Source of the DNA: Sphingomonas changnyeongensis
GTDB taxonomy: Bacteria > Pseudomonadota > Alphaproteobacteria > Sphingomonadales > Sphingomonadaceae
NCBI RefSeq assembly: GCF_009913435.1
Contig: NZ_CP047895.1
Span: 1,620,501 to 1,684,500, forward strand
Direction: 5' to 3'
Length of the DNA stretch: 64,000 nucleotides
Shown piece after piece: positions 30,836-40,013 of the stretch. Position 1 is the stretch's first letter. Each line of letters begins with the position of its first letter. Both the position numbers and the translations under genes were made by a program. The notes under the pieces are model-generated. The model searched no databases, was not told the origin of the DNA, and was given only the letters and a program-made list of their open reading frames with translations.

Positions 30836-32239
30836 ATGGCCCATCCCGAAACGGCGACCCGGCTGGATTTTGTCGGTTTTTCAAACGAGCGGCGCGAATT
30901 GCTCGCCCAGTCGCGCGAGATGATCGCGCGCGCGATGGGGCCGGCGCTCGACCGGCTGTACAAGAAGATCGCCGCCCATCCCGAAACCGCGCGGATGTTC
31001 AACGGCGCGTCGCACATCGATGCCGCCAAGCGGCTTCAGTCCGATCACTGGGGGCATTTGTCGGGCGGCGCGTTCGACGCCGATTATGTCGCGCGGGTGA
31101 AGCGCATCGGCGCGCGCCACGCCATGATCGGGCTGACGCCGCAATGGTATATCGGGTCCTACAGCGTCATCCTCGATTCGCTGATCGAGACGATCGGCGC
31201 GGAAAAGGGCGCGGGCGGCCTGTTCGGCCGCGGGCGCGGCGATACCCGGTTCGACCAGATCCGCGCCATCGTGATGGCCGCACTCATCGACCTTGAAATG
31301 TCGGTATCGATCTATTTCGAGCAGGAACAGGCGAGCCGCGCCGAAGCGATGGCGGCGGTGACCGAGCGCGAACATGCACTGTCCGAGCTGCTCGGCGCGA
31401 TCAACGGCAGCGTCGGCGCGATCAAGACCGGGGCCGATGAAATCGCCCAGGCGTCCGAGGATCTGGCGCGGCGGACCGAAAGCAATGCCGCGAGCCTTGA
31501 GGAAACCTCTGCCGCCATCGCGCAGATGGACCAGCGGCTGAAGGCAACCGCCGAAGCCGCCGGCCGCACCGTCGAGCGCGCCGATGGCGCCATCGCCACG
31601 GTCGATACCGGCCGCTCGGTCGCCGAGGAGGCGGTGGCGGCGATGGAGCGTGTGTCCGAAAGCGCCAAGGGCATCGACAGCGTGATCGAGGGCCTCGACA
31701 AGATCGCGTTCCAGACGCGCGTTCTGGCGATGAACGCTGCGGTCGAAGCAGGCCGCGCCGGCGAGGCGGGGCGCGGCTTTGCGGTCGTTGCCGATCTGGT
31801 CGGCGCGCTCGCCATGCGGTCGGAGGAAGAGGCCAAGCGCGCCCGCGAACAGCTGACCGCGACGCAGGGCGATGTCAGCACGGCAGTGGCCGCCGTGCAG
31901 AAGGTCGATGGCGCACTGGCGGCGATTTCCGAAGATGTCGGCCGCGTGCACGAACTGCTCGCGGTGATGGCCAATGACAATCAGGCCCAGGCGACGGCGA
32001 TCACCGAGGTGTCGGCCGCCATCGGCGTGATGGACCGCACGACCCAGCAGAATGCGGCAATGGTCGAGGAAACATCGGCGGCGGCCCGCAACCTGACGAC
32101 CGAGGTCGACCGGCTGGCCGCGCAGGCAGGCGGGGCCGGGGCAGGCGGGGCCGGATCGGGCGGGGCGGCGCAGGCAAGCGTCAGGCCCGGCTTGACGGTG
32201 CAGTCGTCCGCCGGGGCGCGGATGCCGGTCGCCGCCTGA
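30836..32239 (+). CDS. Globin-coupled sensor chemoreceptor (HemAT-like)
   Basis: A 467-residue methyl-accepting protein with no membrane segments. Residues 1-165 form a protoglobin-type domain: LDFVGFSNERRELLAQSREM, then VKRIGARHAMIGLTPQWYIG, where the His is the expected proximal heme ligand. A short helix links to the signalling domain (about 190-450), whose hairpin tip is KIAFQTRVLAMNAAVEAGRA with GRGFAVVADLV. It should bind heme, sense oxygen or another gas, and signal to CheA in the cytoplasm. The ATG at 30836 is the best start. A TATAAT (30754-30759) and a GTTAAC-rich palindrome lie upstream. No C-terminal CheR-binding pentapeptide is present. Confidence 0.92.
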   Translation: MAHPETATRLDFVGFSNERRELLAQSREMIARAMGPALDRLYKKIAAHPETARMFNGASHIDAAKRLQSDHWGHLSGGAFDADYVARVKRIGARHAMIGLTPQWYIGSYSVILDSLIETIGAEKGAGGLFGRGRGDTRFDQIRAIVMAALIDLEMSVSIYFEQEQASRAEAMAAVTEREHALSELLGAINGSVGAIKTGADEIAQASEDLARRTESNAASLEETSAAIAQMDQRLKATAEAAGRTVERADGAIATVDTGRSVAEEAVAAMERVSESAKGIDSVIEGLDKIAFQTRVLAMNAAVEAGRAGEAGRGFAVVADLVGALAMRSEEEAKRAREQLTATQGDVSTAVAAVQKVDGALAAISEDVGRVHELLAVMANDNQAQATAITEVSAAIGVMDRTTQQNAAMVEETSAAARNLTTEVDRLAAQAGGAGAGGAGSGGAAQASVRPGLTVQSSAGARMPVAA

Positions 32240-32295
32240 CCCGATGATCGCCGCCGCTCTTGGCGGCGCGGCGCAAAACCGGCATGGCGCGCGGC

Positions 32296-33177
32296 ATGAC
32301 GCGCGCCCATGCCACCACCCCCGATAACCACGCCGCCGCCGGCTGGCTGGTCGAGCCTGCGCCGGCCAAGATCAACCTCGCGCTCCATGTCCGCGCGCGG
32401 ATGGCCGATGGCTATCACCGGATCGAGACGATTTTCGCTTTCGCCCGCGATGGCGACATGCTCGCCGCCCGGCCGGACGCCGACCTTCAACTTGCCATTG
32501 ACGGGCCGTTCGCCGCCGGGCTGGACGCGGGCGCGGACAATCTGGTGCTGCGCGCTGCCGAGGCGCTGCGCGCCGCGACCGGCATCCGCGCCGGGGCGGC
32601 GCTGCGGCTGACCAAGGCTCTGCCCATCGCCGCCGGCATTGGCGGCGGCTCCAGCGACGCCGCTGCCGCGCTGCGCCTGCTCGCGCGGATGTGGGGCGTT
32701 GAGGCCGATCTCGATGCGATTGCCCGCACGCTTGGGGCCGATGTGCCCGCCTGTCTGCACAACCGCGCGGTGATGGGCACGGGGCGGGGCGAGGAGCTGG
32801 TGCCGCTGGCCGGGGCGGAGCGGCTGACGGGGATGCCGCTGCTGCTCGTCAATCCCGGCGTGGCGATGCCGACCGGCCCGGTGTTCAGGGGCTGGGACGG
32901 GCAGGATCGCGGGCCGCTCACCATCGGCAATGATCCGCTGGCGGCGGCACGGGCCGGGCGCAACGATCTTGCCCCGCCGGCGATGGCGCTGGCCCCGGTG
33001 ATTGCGCGGCTGGTGGGCTGGCTGGCGGCGCGGCCCGGCGCGGTGCTGGCGCGCATGTCGGGATCGGGGGCGACCTGTTTTGCGCTGTTCGAACAGGTCG
33101 ATGCGCGCGACGCGGCGGCGGACGCCATCGCCCGCGACTGGCCGGATGCATGGCGGATGGCCACCAGCCTGGCCTGA
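32296..33177 (+). CDS. ispE: 4-diphosphocytidyl-2-C-methyl-D-erythritol kinase
   Basis: A GHMP kinase of about 293 residues in the non-mevalonate isoprenoid pathway. It has PAPAKINLALHVRARMADGYH at the N terminus (the conserved substrate Lys), the ATP-binding loop LPIAAGIGGGSSDAAAALRL and the third motif ARMSGSGATCFALF. Starts at 32260, 32284 and 32296 are all possible; I prefer the last (MTRAHATTPDN) because the extra residues do not match the family. It is followed by a non-coding gap with a putative small RNA. Confidence 0.95.
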   Translation: MTRAHATTPDNHAAAGWLVEPAPAKINLALHVRARMADGYHRIETIFAFARDGDMLAARPDADLQLAIDGPFAAGLDAGADNLVLRAAEALRAATGIRAGAALRLTKALPIAAGIGGGSSDAAAALRLLARMWGVEADLDAIARTLGADVPACLHNRAVMGTGRGEELVPLAGAERLTGMPLLLVNPGVAMPTGPVFRGWDGQDRGPLTIGNDPLAAARAGRNDLAPPAMALAPVIARLVGWLAARPGAVLARMSGSGATCFALFEQVDARDAAADAIARDWPDAWRMATSLA

Positions 33178-33265
33178 CCGGTTCCGGGACGCGGCCTGAC
33201 CCGATCGTCCTGTCGCGGGACAGTCACATTTCCCCGCATCGCCCGGATTCGAGGGGTGGCCGGGA

Positions 33266-33281
33266 TGGCACGGCTTTTGCT
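33266..33281 (+). promoter_or_regulatory. Sigma-54 (-24/-12) promoter
   Basis: TGGCACGGCTTTTGCT fits the sigma-54 consensus TGGCACG-N4-TTGCW at every position, with the GG (33267-33268) and GC (33279-33280) ten bases apart as required. A palindrome CTGTC-GCGG-GACAG at 33210-33223, about 45 bases upstream, could be an enhancer-protein site. Transcription would begin near 33292. Confidence 0.8.
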
Positions 33282-33291
33282 GAACGACCCG

Positions 33292-33416
33292 GGAACGAAT
33301 CGGCGCGCCCGCCGGCACGCTCATTCGCCCATGGTCCATGCGCGGCGTATCGGCGCATGCATCATGTCCGGGCGGGGACGCGATCCTGTTGATCGCGCGC
33401 CCCGCCCTTCTTTTTC
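33292..33416 (+). ncRNA. Candidate sigma-54-dependent small RNA
   Basis: The segment between the sigma-54 promoter and the intrinsic terminator at 33370-33416 would be a transcript of about 125 bases. No convincing open reading frame fills it; the only short frame starts at the ATG at 33358 (MHHVRAGTRSC) and ends in the terminator loop. The 5' part contains further GC-rich palindromes (GCGCGG...). It could instead be an attenuated leader of the enoyl-CoA hydratase gene. I know no described RNA family matching it. Confidence 0.5.
33370..33416 (+). terminator. Intrinsic terminator before the enoyl-CoA hydratase gene
   Basis: A 15-bp stem, GGGCGGGG(a)CGCGATC paired with GATCGCG(cg)CCCCGCCC around a CTGTT loop, is followed directly by TTCTTTTTC. 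It is among the strongest terminators in the window and ends any transcript coming from ispE or the sigma-54 promoter. Confidence 0.88.
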
Positions 33417-33498
33417 GGACGCTGGGTCGGGCATGGAATATCGTTCGCTTTCCGATACTTTGATGACCCTGCGCGGGGCACGTGGTGCGCGCGCCGCC

Positions 33499-34257
33499 AT
33501 GTTCGAACTCTCGCTCGACGGCCCGGTCGCCCGGCTGACCATGGATCGTCCTCAGGCGCGCAACGGCCTGCGCACCGAAGACTGGCGCGCGCTCGCCGCG
33601 CTGATCGAGCAGGCCGGCCGGCTGAAGGCGCGGGCGATCCTGGTCCGCTCGCTGGTGCCCGGCTGGTTCAGCGCGGGGATCGACACCGGTGAACTGGCGA
33701 CGCTCCATGCCGATCCGGCGGAACGGCTGCCCTATCGCAATGCGATGCGCCAGGCGCTGGACGGGATCCGCCATTCGCCGCTGCCGGTGATCGCCGAAAT
33801 CGACGGTGCCTGTGTCGGCGCCGGCGTCGCGCTGGCTGCGGCCTGCGATGTCAGGCTGGCCGGGCCGAATGCCAGCTTCGCGATTCCCGCTGCCCGGCAG
33901 GGAATCGGATATCTGATTGAAGACATTGCGGGATTACGTGATCTGGTCGGCGGCGGACAGGCGGCCCGGCTGCTGCTGGGCGCGGTCAGGATCGATGCGG
34001 CGGAGGCTGAACGCATCGGCCTGGTCGAACAGCAGGGGCATGATGTGGCGCGGCTGGCCGCCGATCTGGCGCAGGACATGGCCGGCCATGCGCCCGGCGC
34101 GCTTGCGCTGCTCAAACAGGGGCTGGCGCTCGCCGCCGCCGGGCGGCGCGCCGATGAGGGGCATGACCGCGCCTGCGACGCCGCGCTGGGCGGGGCCGAA
34201 CTCGCCGAAAGCTATGCCGCCGCGCGCGAACGCCGCCGCCCCGATTTCGCGCGCTGA
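33499..34257 (+). CDS. Enoyl-CoA hydratase/isomerase family protein
   Basis: A 252-residue crotonase-fold protein. It shows VARLTMDRPQARNGLR, GWFSAGIDTGEL (first oxyanion-hole segment) and IDGACVGAGVALAAACDVRL (second). A Glu typical of true hydratases is not obvious in the region AARQGIGYLIEDIAGL, so the exact reaction is open. The ATG at 33499 gives a normal family length; the frame is open farther upstream through the terminator region, which I do not consider coding. It precedes an N-formylglutamate amidohydrolase by ten bases. Confidence 0.86.
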   Translation: MFELSLDGPVARLTMDRPQARNGLRTEDWRALAALIEQAGRLKARAILVRSLVPGWFSAGIDTGELATLHADPAERLPYRNAMRQALDGIRHSPLPVIAEIDGACVGAGVALAAACDVRLAGPNASFAIPAARQGIGYLIEDIAGLRDLVGGGQAARLLLGAVRIDAAEAERIGLVEQQGHDVARLAADLAQDMAGHAPGALALLKQGLALAAAGRRADEGHDRACDAALGGAELAESYAAARERRRPDFAR

Positions 34258-34267
34258 TGCCCGCCTG

Positions 34268-35017
34268 ATGACCAGTCCCGATCGCGCCAGTCCCTATCGT
34301 GCCAGTCCTTACCGCGAACGCGTGGGCGGGCCCGGCGCGCTGATCGTCGTCGATCATGCCTCCGCGCATGTGCCGCCGGACGTCGATCTCGGCATCGATC
34401 CGGCGCTGGTCCAGCGCCATATCGGCTGGGACATCGGTGCGGAGGCGGTGGCCGATCTGCTGGCCGACCGGCTGGGCTGCCGGGCGCTGTTCGGCACCGT
34501 GTCGCGGCTGGTGATCGACCTGCACCGTGAAGAGGATCATCCCGCGCTGATCCCGGTGGCGAGCGACGGCCATGCCATTCCCGGCAATGCCGCGCTGGAT
34601 GCCGCCGCCCGCGCCGCCCGCATCGCCGATTATCACCGGCCCTATCATGCCCGGCTGGCGGCGATGATCGACGAGGCGCGGCCCGACCTGATCGTCGCCG
34701 TGCACAGCTTTACCCCGCGGCTCGAAACCGCGCCCGACGGTGCGCGGCCCTGGCAGGTGGGCATTCTCTACAATCAGGACGAGCGGGCGGCGCGGGTGGC
34801 GATCGATGCCCTGCGCGCGATGGGCATCGTGACCGGCGACAATGAACCCTATTCGGGGCGGCTGCTCAACGCGACGATGAACCGCCATGCCGAGGCGCGG
34901 GGCATCCCCTATCTGGCGATCGAGGTGCGTCAGGATCTGATTGACGATGCGGCGGGCGCGCGCACCTGGGCAGAGCGGCTGCTGCCCGTCATCCGCCAAT
35001 GCCGCGCAATAAAATGA
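34268..35017 (+). CDS. N-formylglutamate amidohydrolase family protein
   Basis: A 249-residue protein of the HutG/FGase family, which releases formate from N-formylglutamate in the last step of one histidine-degradation route. Typical parts are LIVVDHASAHVPPDVDLGID, HIGWDIGAEAVADLLADRLG, VIDLHREEDHPALIP, AVHSFTPRLE and VGILYNQDERAA, with YLAIEVRQDLI near the end. No other hut gene lies nearby, so the physiological substrate is uncertain. The start has a repeat ASPYRASPYRE just downstream. Confidence 0.9.
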   Translation: MTSPDRASPYRASPYRERVGGPGALIVVDHASAHVPPDVDLGIDPALVQRHIGWDIGAEAVADLLADRLGCRALFGTVSRLVIDLHREEDHPALIPVASDGHAIPGNAALDAAARAARIADYHRPYHARLAAMIDEARPDLIVAVHSFTPRLETAPDGARPWQVGILYNQDERAARVAIDALRAMGIVTGDNEPYSGRLLNATMNRHAEARGIPYLAIEVRQDLIDDAAGARTWAERLLPVIRQCRAIK

Positions 35018-35082
35018 CAATCGTGGGCGCGATTTAGAAAGGCTCTTGCGCCGGCCGCGGCCTTTCGGACATAGCGCGGGCC

Positions 35083-36804
35083 ATGACCCGCATTTTCGAC
35101 AAGAGCCGCCTGCCGTCCCGCCATGTCTCGGTCGGGCCGGAACGCGCCCCGCATCGCAGCTATTATTACGCCATGGGGCTGACCGAGGAGCAGATTGCCC
35201 GCCCCTTTGTCGGCGTCGTGTCCGCCGGCAATGACAGCGCGCCATGCAACACCGCGCTCGACGCGCAGGCCGATGCCGCGCGCGGCGGGGTGGAGGCGGG
35301 CGGGGGGCTGCCGCGCCGGTTCAACACCATCACCGTCACCGATGGCATCGCCATGGGCCATCAGGGGATGAAGTCGTCGCTCGTCAGCCGCGAGGTGATT
35401 GCGGATTCGATCGAACTGTCGGTGCGCGGCCATTGCTATGACGCGCTGGTGGGTTTTGCCGGGTGCGACAAGTCACTGCCCGGCATGATGATGGCGATGC
35501 TGCGCCTGAACGTGCCGAGCGTGTTCGTCTATGGCGGCTCGATCCTGCCGGGCAGCCATCATGGCCAGGATGTGACCGTGGTCGATGTGTTCGAGGCCGT
35601 GGGCCAGCACGCCGCCGGGCACTGCCCGCTCGAAGAGCTGATCGCGCTCGAAAAGGTCGCCTGTCCGGGGCACGGCGCCTGTGGCGGGCAGTTCACCGCC
35701 AACACCATGGCCTGTGTCGCCGAAGCCATCGGCCTGTCGCTGCCCAACTCCAACATGATGCCCGCGCCCTATGCCGGGCGCGCGGCGCTTGCCCATGCGG
35801 CGGGGGTGGCGGTGATGGACTGTCTGGCCGCCGGCCTGCGCCCGCGCGACATCTGCACGCGCGAGGCGTTCGAAAACGCCGCCCGCGTCGTCGCTGCGAC
35901 CGGCGGGTCGACCAATGCCGCGCTGCACCTGCCCGCGATGGCGCATGAGGCGGGGATTGCGTTCGATCTGTTCGACGTCGCGGAGATTTTCCGTTCGACC
36001 CCCTATCTTGCCGATCTGAAGCCGGGTGGCCGCTATGTCGCCAAGGACATGTATGAGGCGGGCGGCGTCTATATGCTGATGAAGACCATGCTCGCGGGCG
36101 GCCTGCTGCACGGCGACTGCAAAACGGTGAGCGGCCTGACGCTGGCCGAGAATATCGACCGCGTCACCTGGAACCCCGACCAGAAGGTGATCCGCGAGGT
36201 GACGAACCCGATCACCCCGACCGGCGGGGTGGTGGGGCTGAAAGGCAGCCTTGCGCCGGAGGGGGCGATCGTCAAGGTCGCGGGCATGGCGCGGCTGAGC
36301 TTTGCCGGTCCGGCGCGGGTGTTCGACTGCGAGGAAGACGCCTTTGCCGCCGTCGAGGCGCGCGACATTGCCGAGGGATCGGTGATCATCATCCGCTATG
36401 AAGGCCCGCGTGGCGGCCCCGGCATGCGTGAGATGCTGTCGACCACCGCCGCGCTTTACGGCCAGGGCATGGGCGAGAAGGTCGCGCTGATCACCGACGG
36501 GCGGTTTTCGGGGGCGACGCGCGGCTTCTGCATCGGCCATGTCGGGCCCGAGGCGGCGGTCGGCGGGCCGATCGCGCTGGTCGAGGATGGCGACATGATC
36601 CGCATCGATGCGGTCGCCGGCACCATCGACCTTGATGTCGCAGGCGATGTGCTGGCCGAACGCCGCGCCCGCTGGCAGCCGCGCGCGCATGACTATCAGT
36701 CGGGCACGCTGTGGCGCTATTCCCGGAATGTCGGCCCGGCGGTGGGCGGGGCCGTCACCCATCCCGGCGGCAGCGCCGAAACCCATATGTTCGCGGACAT
36801 TTAA
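35083..36804 (+). CDS. ilvD: Dihydroxy-acid dehydratase
   Basis: A 573-residue Fe-S dehydratase that converts dihydroxy acids to 2-oxo acids in valine, leucine and isoleucine synthesis. The three cluster-binding cysteine regions are SAPCNTALD (near 49), [15 protein letters not shown] (near 127) and [16 protein letters not shown] (near 200). [20 protein letters not shown] and [20 protein letters not shown] are also signature blocks. The length and the C-terminal [19 protein letters not shown] match the IlvD group; sugar-acid dehydratases of the same superfamily are a less likely reading. Confidence 0.93.
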   Translation: MTRIFDKSRLPSRHVSVGPERAPHRSYYYAMGLTEEQIARPFVGVVSAGNDSAPCNTALDAQADAARGGVEAGGGLPRRFNTITVTDGIAMGHQGMKSSLVSREVIADSIELSVRGHCYDALVGFAGCDKSLPGMMMAMLRLNVPSVFVYGGSILPGSHHGQDVTVVDVFEAVGQHAAGHCPLEELIALEKVACPGHGACGGQFTANTMACVAEAIGLSLPNSNMMPAPYAGRAALAHAAGVAVMDCLAAGLRPRDICTREAFENAARVVAATGGSTNAALHLPAMAHEAGIAFDLFDVAEIFRSTPYLADLKPGGRYVAKDMYEAGGVYMLMKTMLAGGLLHGDCKTVSGLTLAENIDRVTWNPDQKVIREVTNPITPTGGVVGLKGSLAPEGAIVKVAGMARLSFAGPARVFDCEEDAFAAVEARDIAEGSVIIIRYEGPRGGPGMREMLSTTAALYGQGMGEKVALITDGRFSGATRGFCIGHVGPEAAVGGPIALVEDGDMIRIDAVAGTIDLDVAGDVLAERRARWQPRAHDYQSGTLWRYSRNVGPAVGGAVTHPGGSAETHMFADI

Positions 36805-36822
36805 AACCGTTAGGGACGGGGC

Positions 36823-38216
36823 ATGTCCCGCCCCGTCCTGACCGCCGCCGAAACCCGCGCCGCTGAAGACCGGCTGATCGCCGCCGGCACCGGTGCCGAT
36901 CAGCTGATGGAACGCGCGGGGGCCGGGCTGGCGCGGGCGGCGCTCATCCATGCCGGGCCGCTGCCGGCGCTCATCTGTTGCGGGCCGGGCAATAATGGCG
37001 GCGACGGCTATGTCGCGGCGCGGCTGCTGCGCGATGCGGGGCTGGACGTGATGGTCGCGGCACTCGGCACGCCGCCCGGCGGCGCGGCGGCGGCGGCACG
37101 CGCGGCGTGGGACGGGCCGGTCGTCGCGCTCGATCAGGCAGTGCCCCGGCCGCTTCTGATCGATGCCGTGTTCGGCACCGGCCTGTCGCGGCCGCTTGCC
37201 GATCCGGTGGCGGATGCGCTCGCCCGGCTGGCGGCGGCGGCGCAGGTGTCGGTCGCCGCCGACCTGCCGAGCGGGGTCGACACCGACAGCGGCGCGCTGC
37301 TGGGTGCGGTCACGCGGTTCGACATGACGGTCGCGATGGGCGCGCTCAAGCCCGCCCATCTGCTGCAACCGGCGGCTGCGCTGTGCGGGCGGCTGGTGGT
37401 CGCCGGGATCGGCCTTGATGCGGCAGCGCCGACCCATGAGCTTGCCGCACCCCGGCTGCCCGTGCCGGGGGCGGGCGATCACAAATATTCGCGCGGGCTG
37501 GTCGCCGTCATTGGCGGGGCGATGCCGGGCGCGGCGGGGCTGGCGGCGGTCGCCGCCGCGCGCGCCGGGGCCGGCTATGTCCGGCTGATCGCCGACATGC
37601 CGGGCGATCTGCCCGCGACCTTGCCCCCTGCCACCTTGCCTCATGCGATCGTCCAGCAGGGCTGGGACGAGGCCGCGCTGGCCGATCCGCGCACCGCCGC
37701 CATCGTGGTCGGGCCGGGGCTGGGGCGTGACGGCGGGGCGCGGCGGCGGCTGGATGCCGCCTGCGCCGCCGGGCGGCCGCTGGTGATCGACGGCGATGCG
37801 CTGCACCTGCTGCCGCGCACCCGGCCCGCACCCGCGGCGACCGTGCTGACCCCGCATGACGGGGAGTTTGCGGCGCGGTTCGGCGACCTGCCGGGCAGCA
37901 AGCTTGACCGCGCCCGTGCCGCTGCCGTCCGGGCCGGGGCGGTCATCGTTCTGAAAGGGGCCGACACGGTGATCGCCGCCCCGATGGCCGGGCGGCGATT
38001 GCGCCCCCGGCTTCGCCCTGGCTGTCGACCGCCGGCACCGGCGATGTGCTGGCGGGGGTGATCGGCGCGCTGCTGGCGCGCGGGCTTGATCCCTTTGCCG
38101 CCGCCGGTGCCGGGGTGTGGCTGCACGCCCGCGCCGCCGACCGGCTGGGGGCGGCGTTCATCGCCGATGATCTGGCGGCGGCGATCGGGGCCGTGGCCGG
38201 GGAGGCCGCGCGATGA
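36823..38216 (+). CDS. nnr: Bifunctional NAD(P)H-hydrate epimerase/dehydratase (frameshifted)
   Basis: A repair enzyme of about 465 residues. The N-terminal YjeF_N domain (about 1-200) carries [20 protein letters not shown] and the C-terminal ADP-dependent dehydratase domain (about 215-460) carries [40 protein letters not shown] and, after repair, [20 protein letters not shown]. The frame breaks near 37983, where one C added to CCCC turns AAPMAGRRL into [18 protein letters not shown]. The ending GAVAGEAAR stops at 38216 and overlaps the next start (ATGA), which supports the repair. Confidence 0.92.
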
Positions 38217-39406
38217 GCGGGGTCGAGATCGTCCGCGTGGCCGCGCGCGGGGAGGGCGTGACCGCCGATGGCCGCCATGTGCCGCTGGCCGCGCCCGGCG
38301 ACCGGGTGACCGATGATGGCCGGGTGCTGCCCGGTCCGCACCATGCCGACCCCGTCTGCCGCCATTTCCCGGCCTGTGGCGGCTGCCAGCTCCAGCATCT
38401 CGATACCGACAGCCTCGGCGCATTTGTGCGCGACCGCATCGCCTCGGCGCTTGCCGCCCAGGGCGTGGCGGCGCCCGATTTCGATCCCGTCCATCTGTCG
38501 CCGCCGCGCACGCGCCGGCGTGCCGGCCTGTCGGTGCGCCGTGCCGGGCGGCGGATCCTGATCGGCTTCAACCGCGAACGCAGCCATGTGATCGAGGATC
38601 TGGCCGAATGTCATGTGCTGCATCCGGACCTGTTCGCGCTGGTCGCGCCGCTGCGCGCGCTGATGGACCGGCTGCTGCCCGCCCGCGCCGCCGGGGCGAC
38701 GCTGCGCCTGACGCTGGCCGATCAGGGCATCGACCTGCTGATCGAGGGCATGGCCGCTGACGGGCTGGCGGCGATCGAGGCGCTGGGCGATTTCGCGCGC
38801 GGCCACGCCCTGGCGCGGCTGGCGCTCGACGATGGCGGCGGCCCGCAGACATTGTGGGAACCGGTGCCGGTCACGGTCACGCTCGGCGGCGTGCCGGTCG
38901 GCCTGCCGCATGCCGCCTTTCTGCAGGCAACTGCGGACGGGGAGGCGGCGCTGGTCGCCGCCGTGCGCGACGGGGTTGGCGCGGCGCGGGTGGTGGCGGA
39001 CCTGTTTTCGGGGCTGGGCACATTCGCGCTCGCGCTGTCCGGGCGCGTCTATGCGGCAGAGGCGGCGCGCGACGCCGTGCTGGCGCTCAAGGCCGCGCGG
39101 CCGGGCATTTTTGCCGATCACCGCGACCTTTACCGCCGGCCGCTGCAGCCCGCAGAGCTTGACCGGTTCGAAGCCGTCGTCCTCGATCCGCCGCGCGCCG
39201 GGGCCGAGGCGCAGGCGGCGCTGATCGCCGCCGCCCGCACGCCGCGCATCGCCTATGTGTCGTGCAACCCGGCGACCTTTGCCCGCGATGCCCGCATCCT
39301 GGCCGGTGGCGGCCTGAGGCTCACGCGCATCGTGCCGGTCGGCCAGTTCGGCTGGTCGACCCATGTCGAGCTGTGCGGCATTTTCGAGCGCCGATCCGCC
39401 GGCTGA
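38213..39406 (+). CDS. rlmD: 23S rRNA (uracil-C5) methyltransferase, RlmD/RumA-like
   Basis: A 397-residue methyltransferase. Fe-S ligands are in [15 protein letters not shown] (residues 44-58) with a further Cys in LAECHVLHP. The SAM site is [15 protein letters not shown], the base-binding region DPPRAG, and the catalytic Cys lies in [14 protein letters not shown]. An N-terminal TRAM domain is short. By sequence I cannot separate RlmD from RlmC or a TrmA-like enzyme, though the Fe-S motif favours RlmD. It overlaps the end of nnr by four bases. Confidence 0.9.
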   Translation: MSGVEIVRVAARGEGVTADGRHVPLAAPGDRVTDDGRVLPGPHHADPVCRHFPACGGCQLQHLDTDSLGAFVRDRIASALAAQGVAAPDFDPVHLSPPRTRRRAGLSVRRAGRRILIGFNRERSHVIEDLAECHVLHPDLFALVAPLRALMDRLLPARAAGATLRLTLADQGIDLLIEGMAADGLAAIEALGDFARGHALARLALDDGGGPQTLWEPVPVTVTLGGVPVGLPHAAFLQATADGEAALVAAVRDGVGAARVVADLFSGLGTFALALSGRVYAAEAARDAVLALKAARPGIFADHRDLYRRPLQPAELDRFEAVVLDPPRAGAEAQAALIAAARTPRIAYVSCNPATFARDARILAGGGLRLTRIVPVGQFGWSTHVELCGIFERRSAG

Positions 39407-39832
39407 TTACAACGCAAACACCCGCATCGCCGCGCCCGCCGCCAGCCCGAACAGGCACAGGGTCCCCAGCACGTGCAGCGCAAACCGCACCGGGATGATG
39501 TTGACCGTCGACTGGAAAATGCTGTGGATAACCCTGAGGGCAACATAGCCCCAGGCGAACATCAGGTTCGGCCCCGATCCCGCACCGGCAAGCGCGAGCG
39601 TCAGCGCAAGCGCATAGAACAAAGTCGGCTGTTCCATCAGATGATTGTAATTATCGGCTTTCCAGCGGGTTTCCGCCGGCAGCTGCTCCATCAGCGTCTT
39701 GGGCGGCACGCGCGGATCGAGCGTGATCTTGGCGCGGCCGATCGCCGGCAGGCGCGTCGCATACATCCACAGCCACATGATCAGCGACCATGACGTCAGC
39801 GCCACCACCGGCCCGAGAATTGGACTGTTCAA
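39407..39832 (-). CDS. MAPEG family membrane protein
   Basis: A 141-residue protein with four hydrophobic helices. The MAPEG signature is DNYNHLMEQPTLFYALALTL, preceded by RWKADNYN. In this family members act as microsomal-type glutathione transferases or are of unknown function. The start TTG at 39830-39832 (LNSPILGPVVALTS) is the one with the best N-terminal match; an ATG inside the first helix would remove part of it. It is convergent with rlmD, with no base between their stop codons. Confidence 0.87.
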   Translation of the reverse strand: MNSPILGPVVALTSWSLIMWLWMYATRLPAIGRAKITLDPRVPPKTLMEQLPAETRWKADNYNHLMEQPTLFYALALTLALAGAGSGPNLMFAWGYVALRVIHSIFQSTVNIIPVRFALHVLGTLCLFGLAAGAAMRVFAL

Positions 39833-39883
39833 ACCGCGTCTCCCCCGTTTTTCGAACGCCAAGGCTGCCCGATTGACCGGGGC

Positions 39884-39932
39884 CTGTCCATCATCGGGAC
39901 AGATCGGATCGCAATGGCACAGTTTTCCCGCA
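39884..39932 (+). promoter_or_regulatory. Palindrome and degenerate sigma-54-like site before the PEP-CTERM gene
   Basis: CTGTCC-N7-GGACAG (39884-39902) is followed by TGGCACA-GTTT-TCCCG (39915-39930). The -24 element is good, but the -12 element has CC in place of GC, so this is at best a weak sigma-54 promoter. The CTGTC/GACAG arms recall those upstream of the sigma-54 promoter at 33266. Confidence 0.35.
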
Positions 39933-40013
39933 TTTCCGCCAACGACACTGCTTCCCCGACCGTTCCGGATATGACATGACGTCACCACAAGGGATGTGAG
40001 GAGAAACCCGCAA

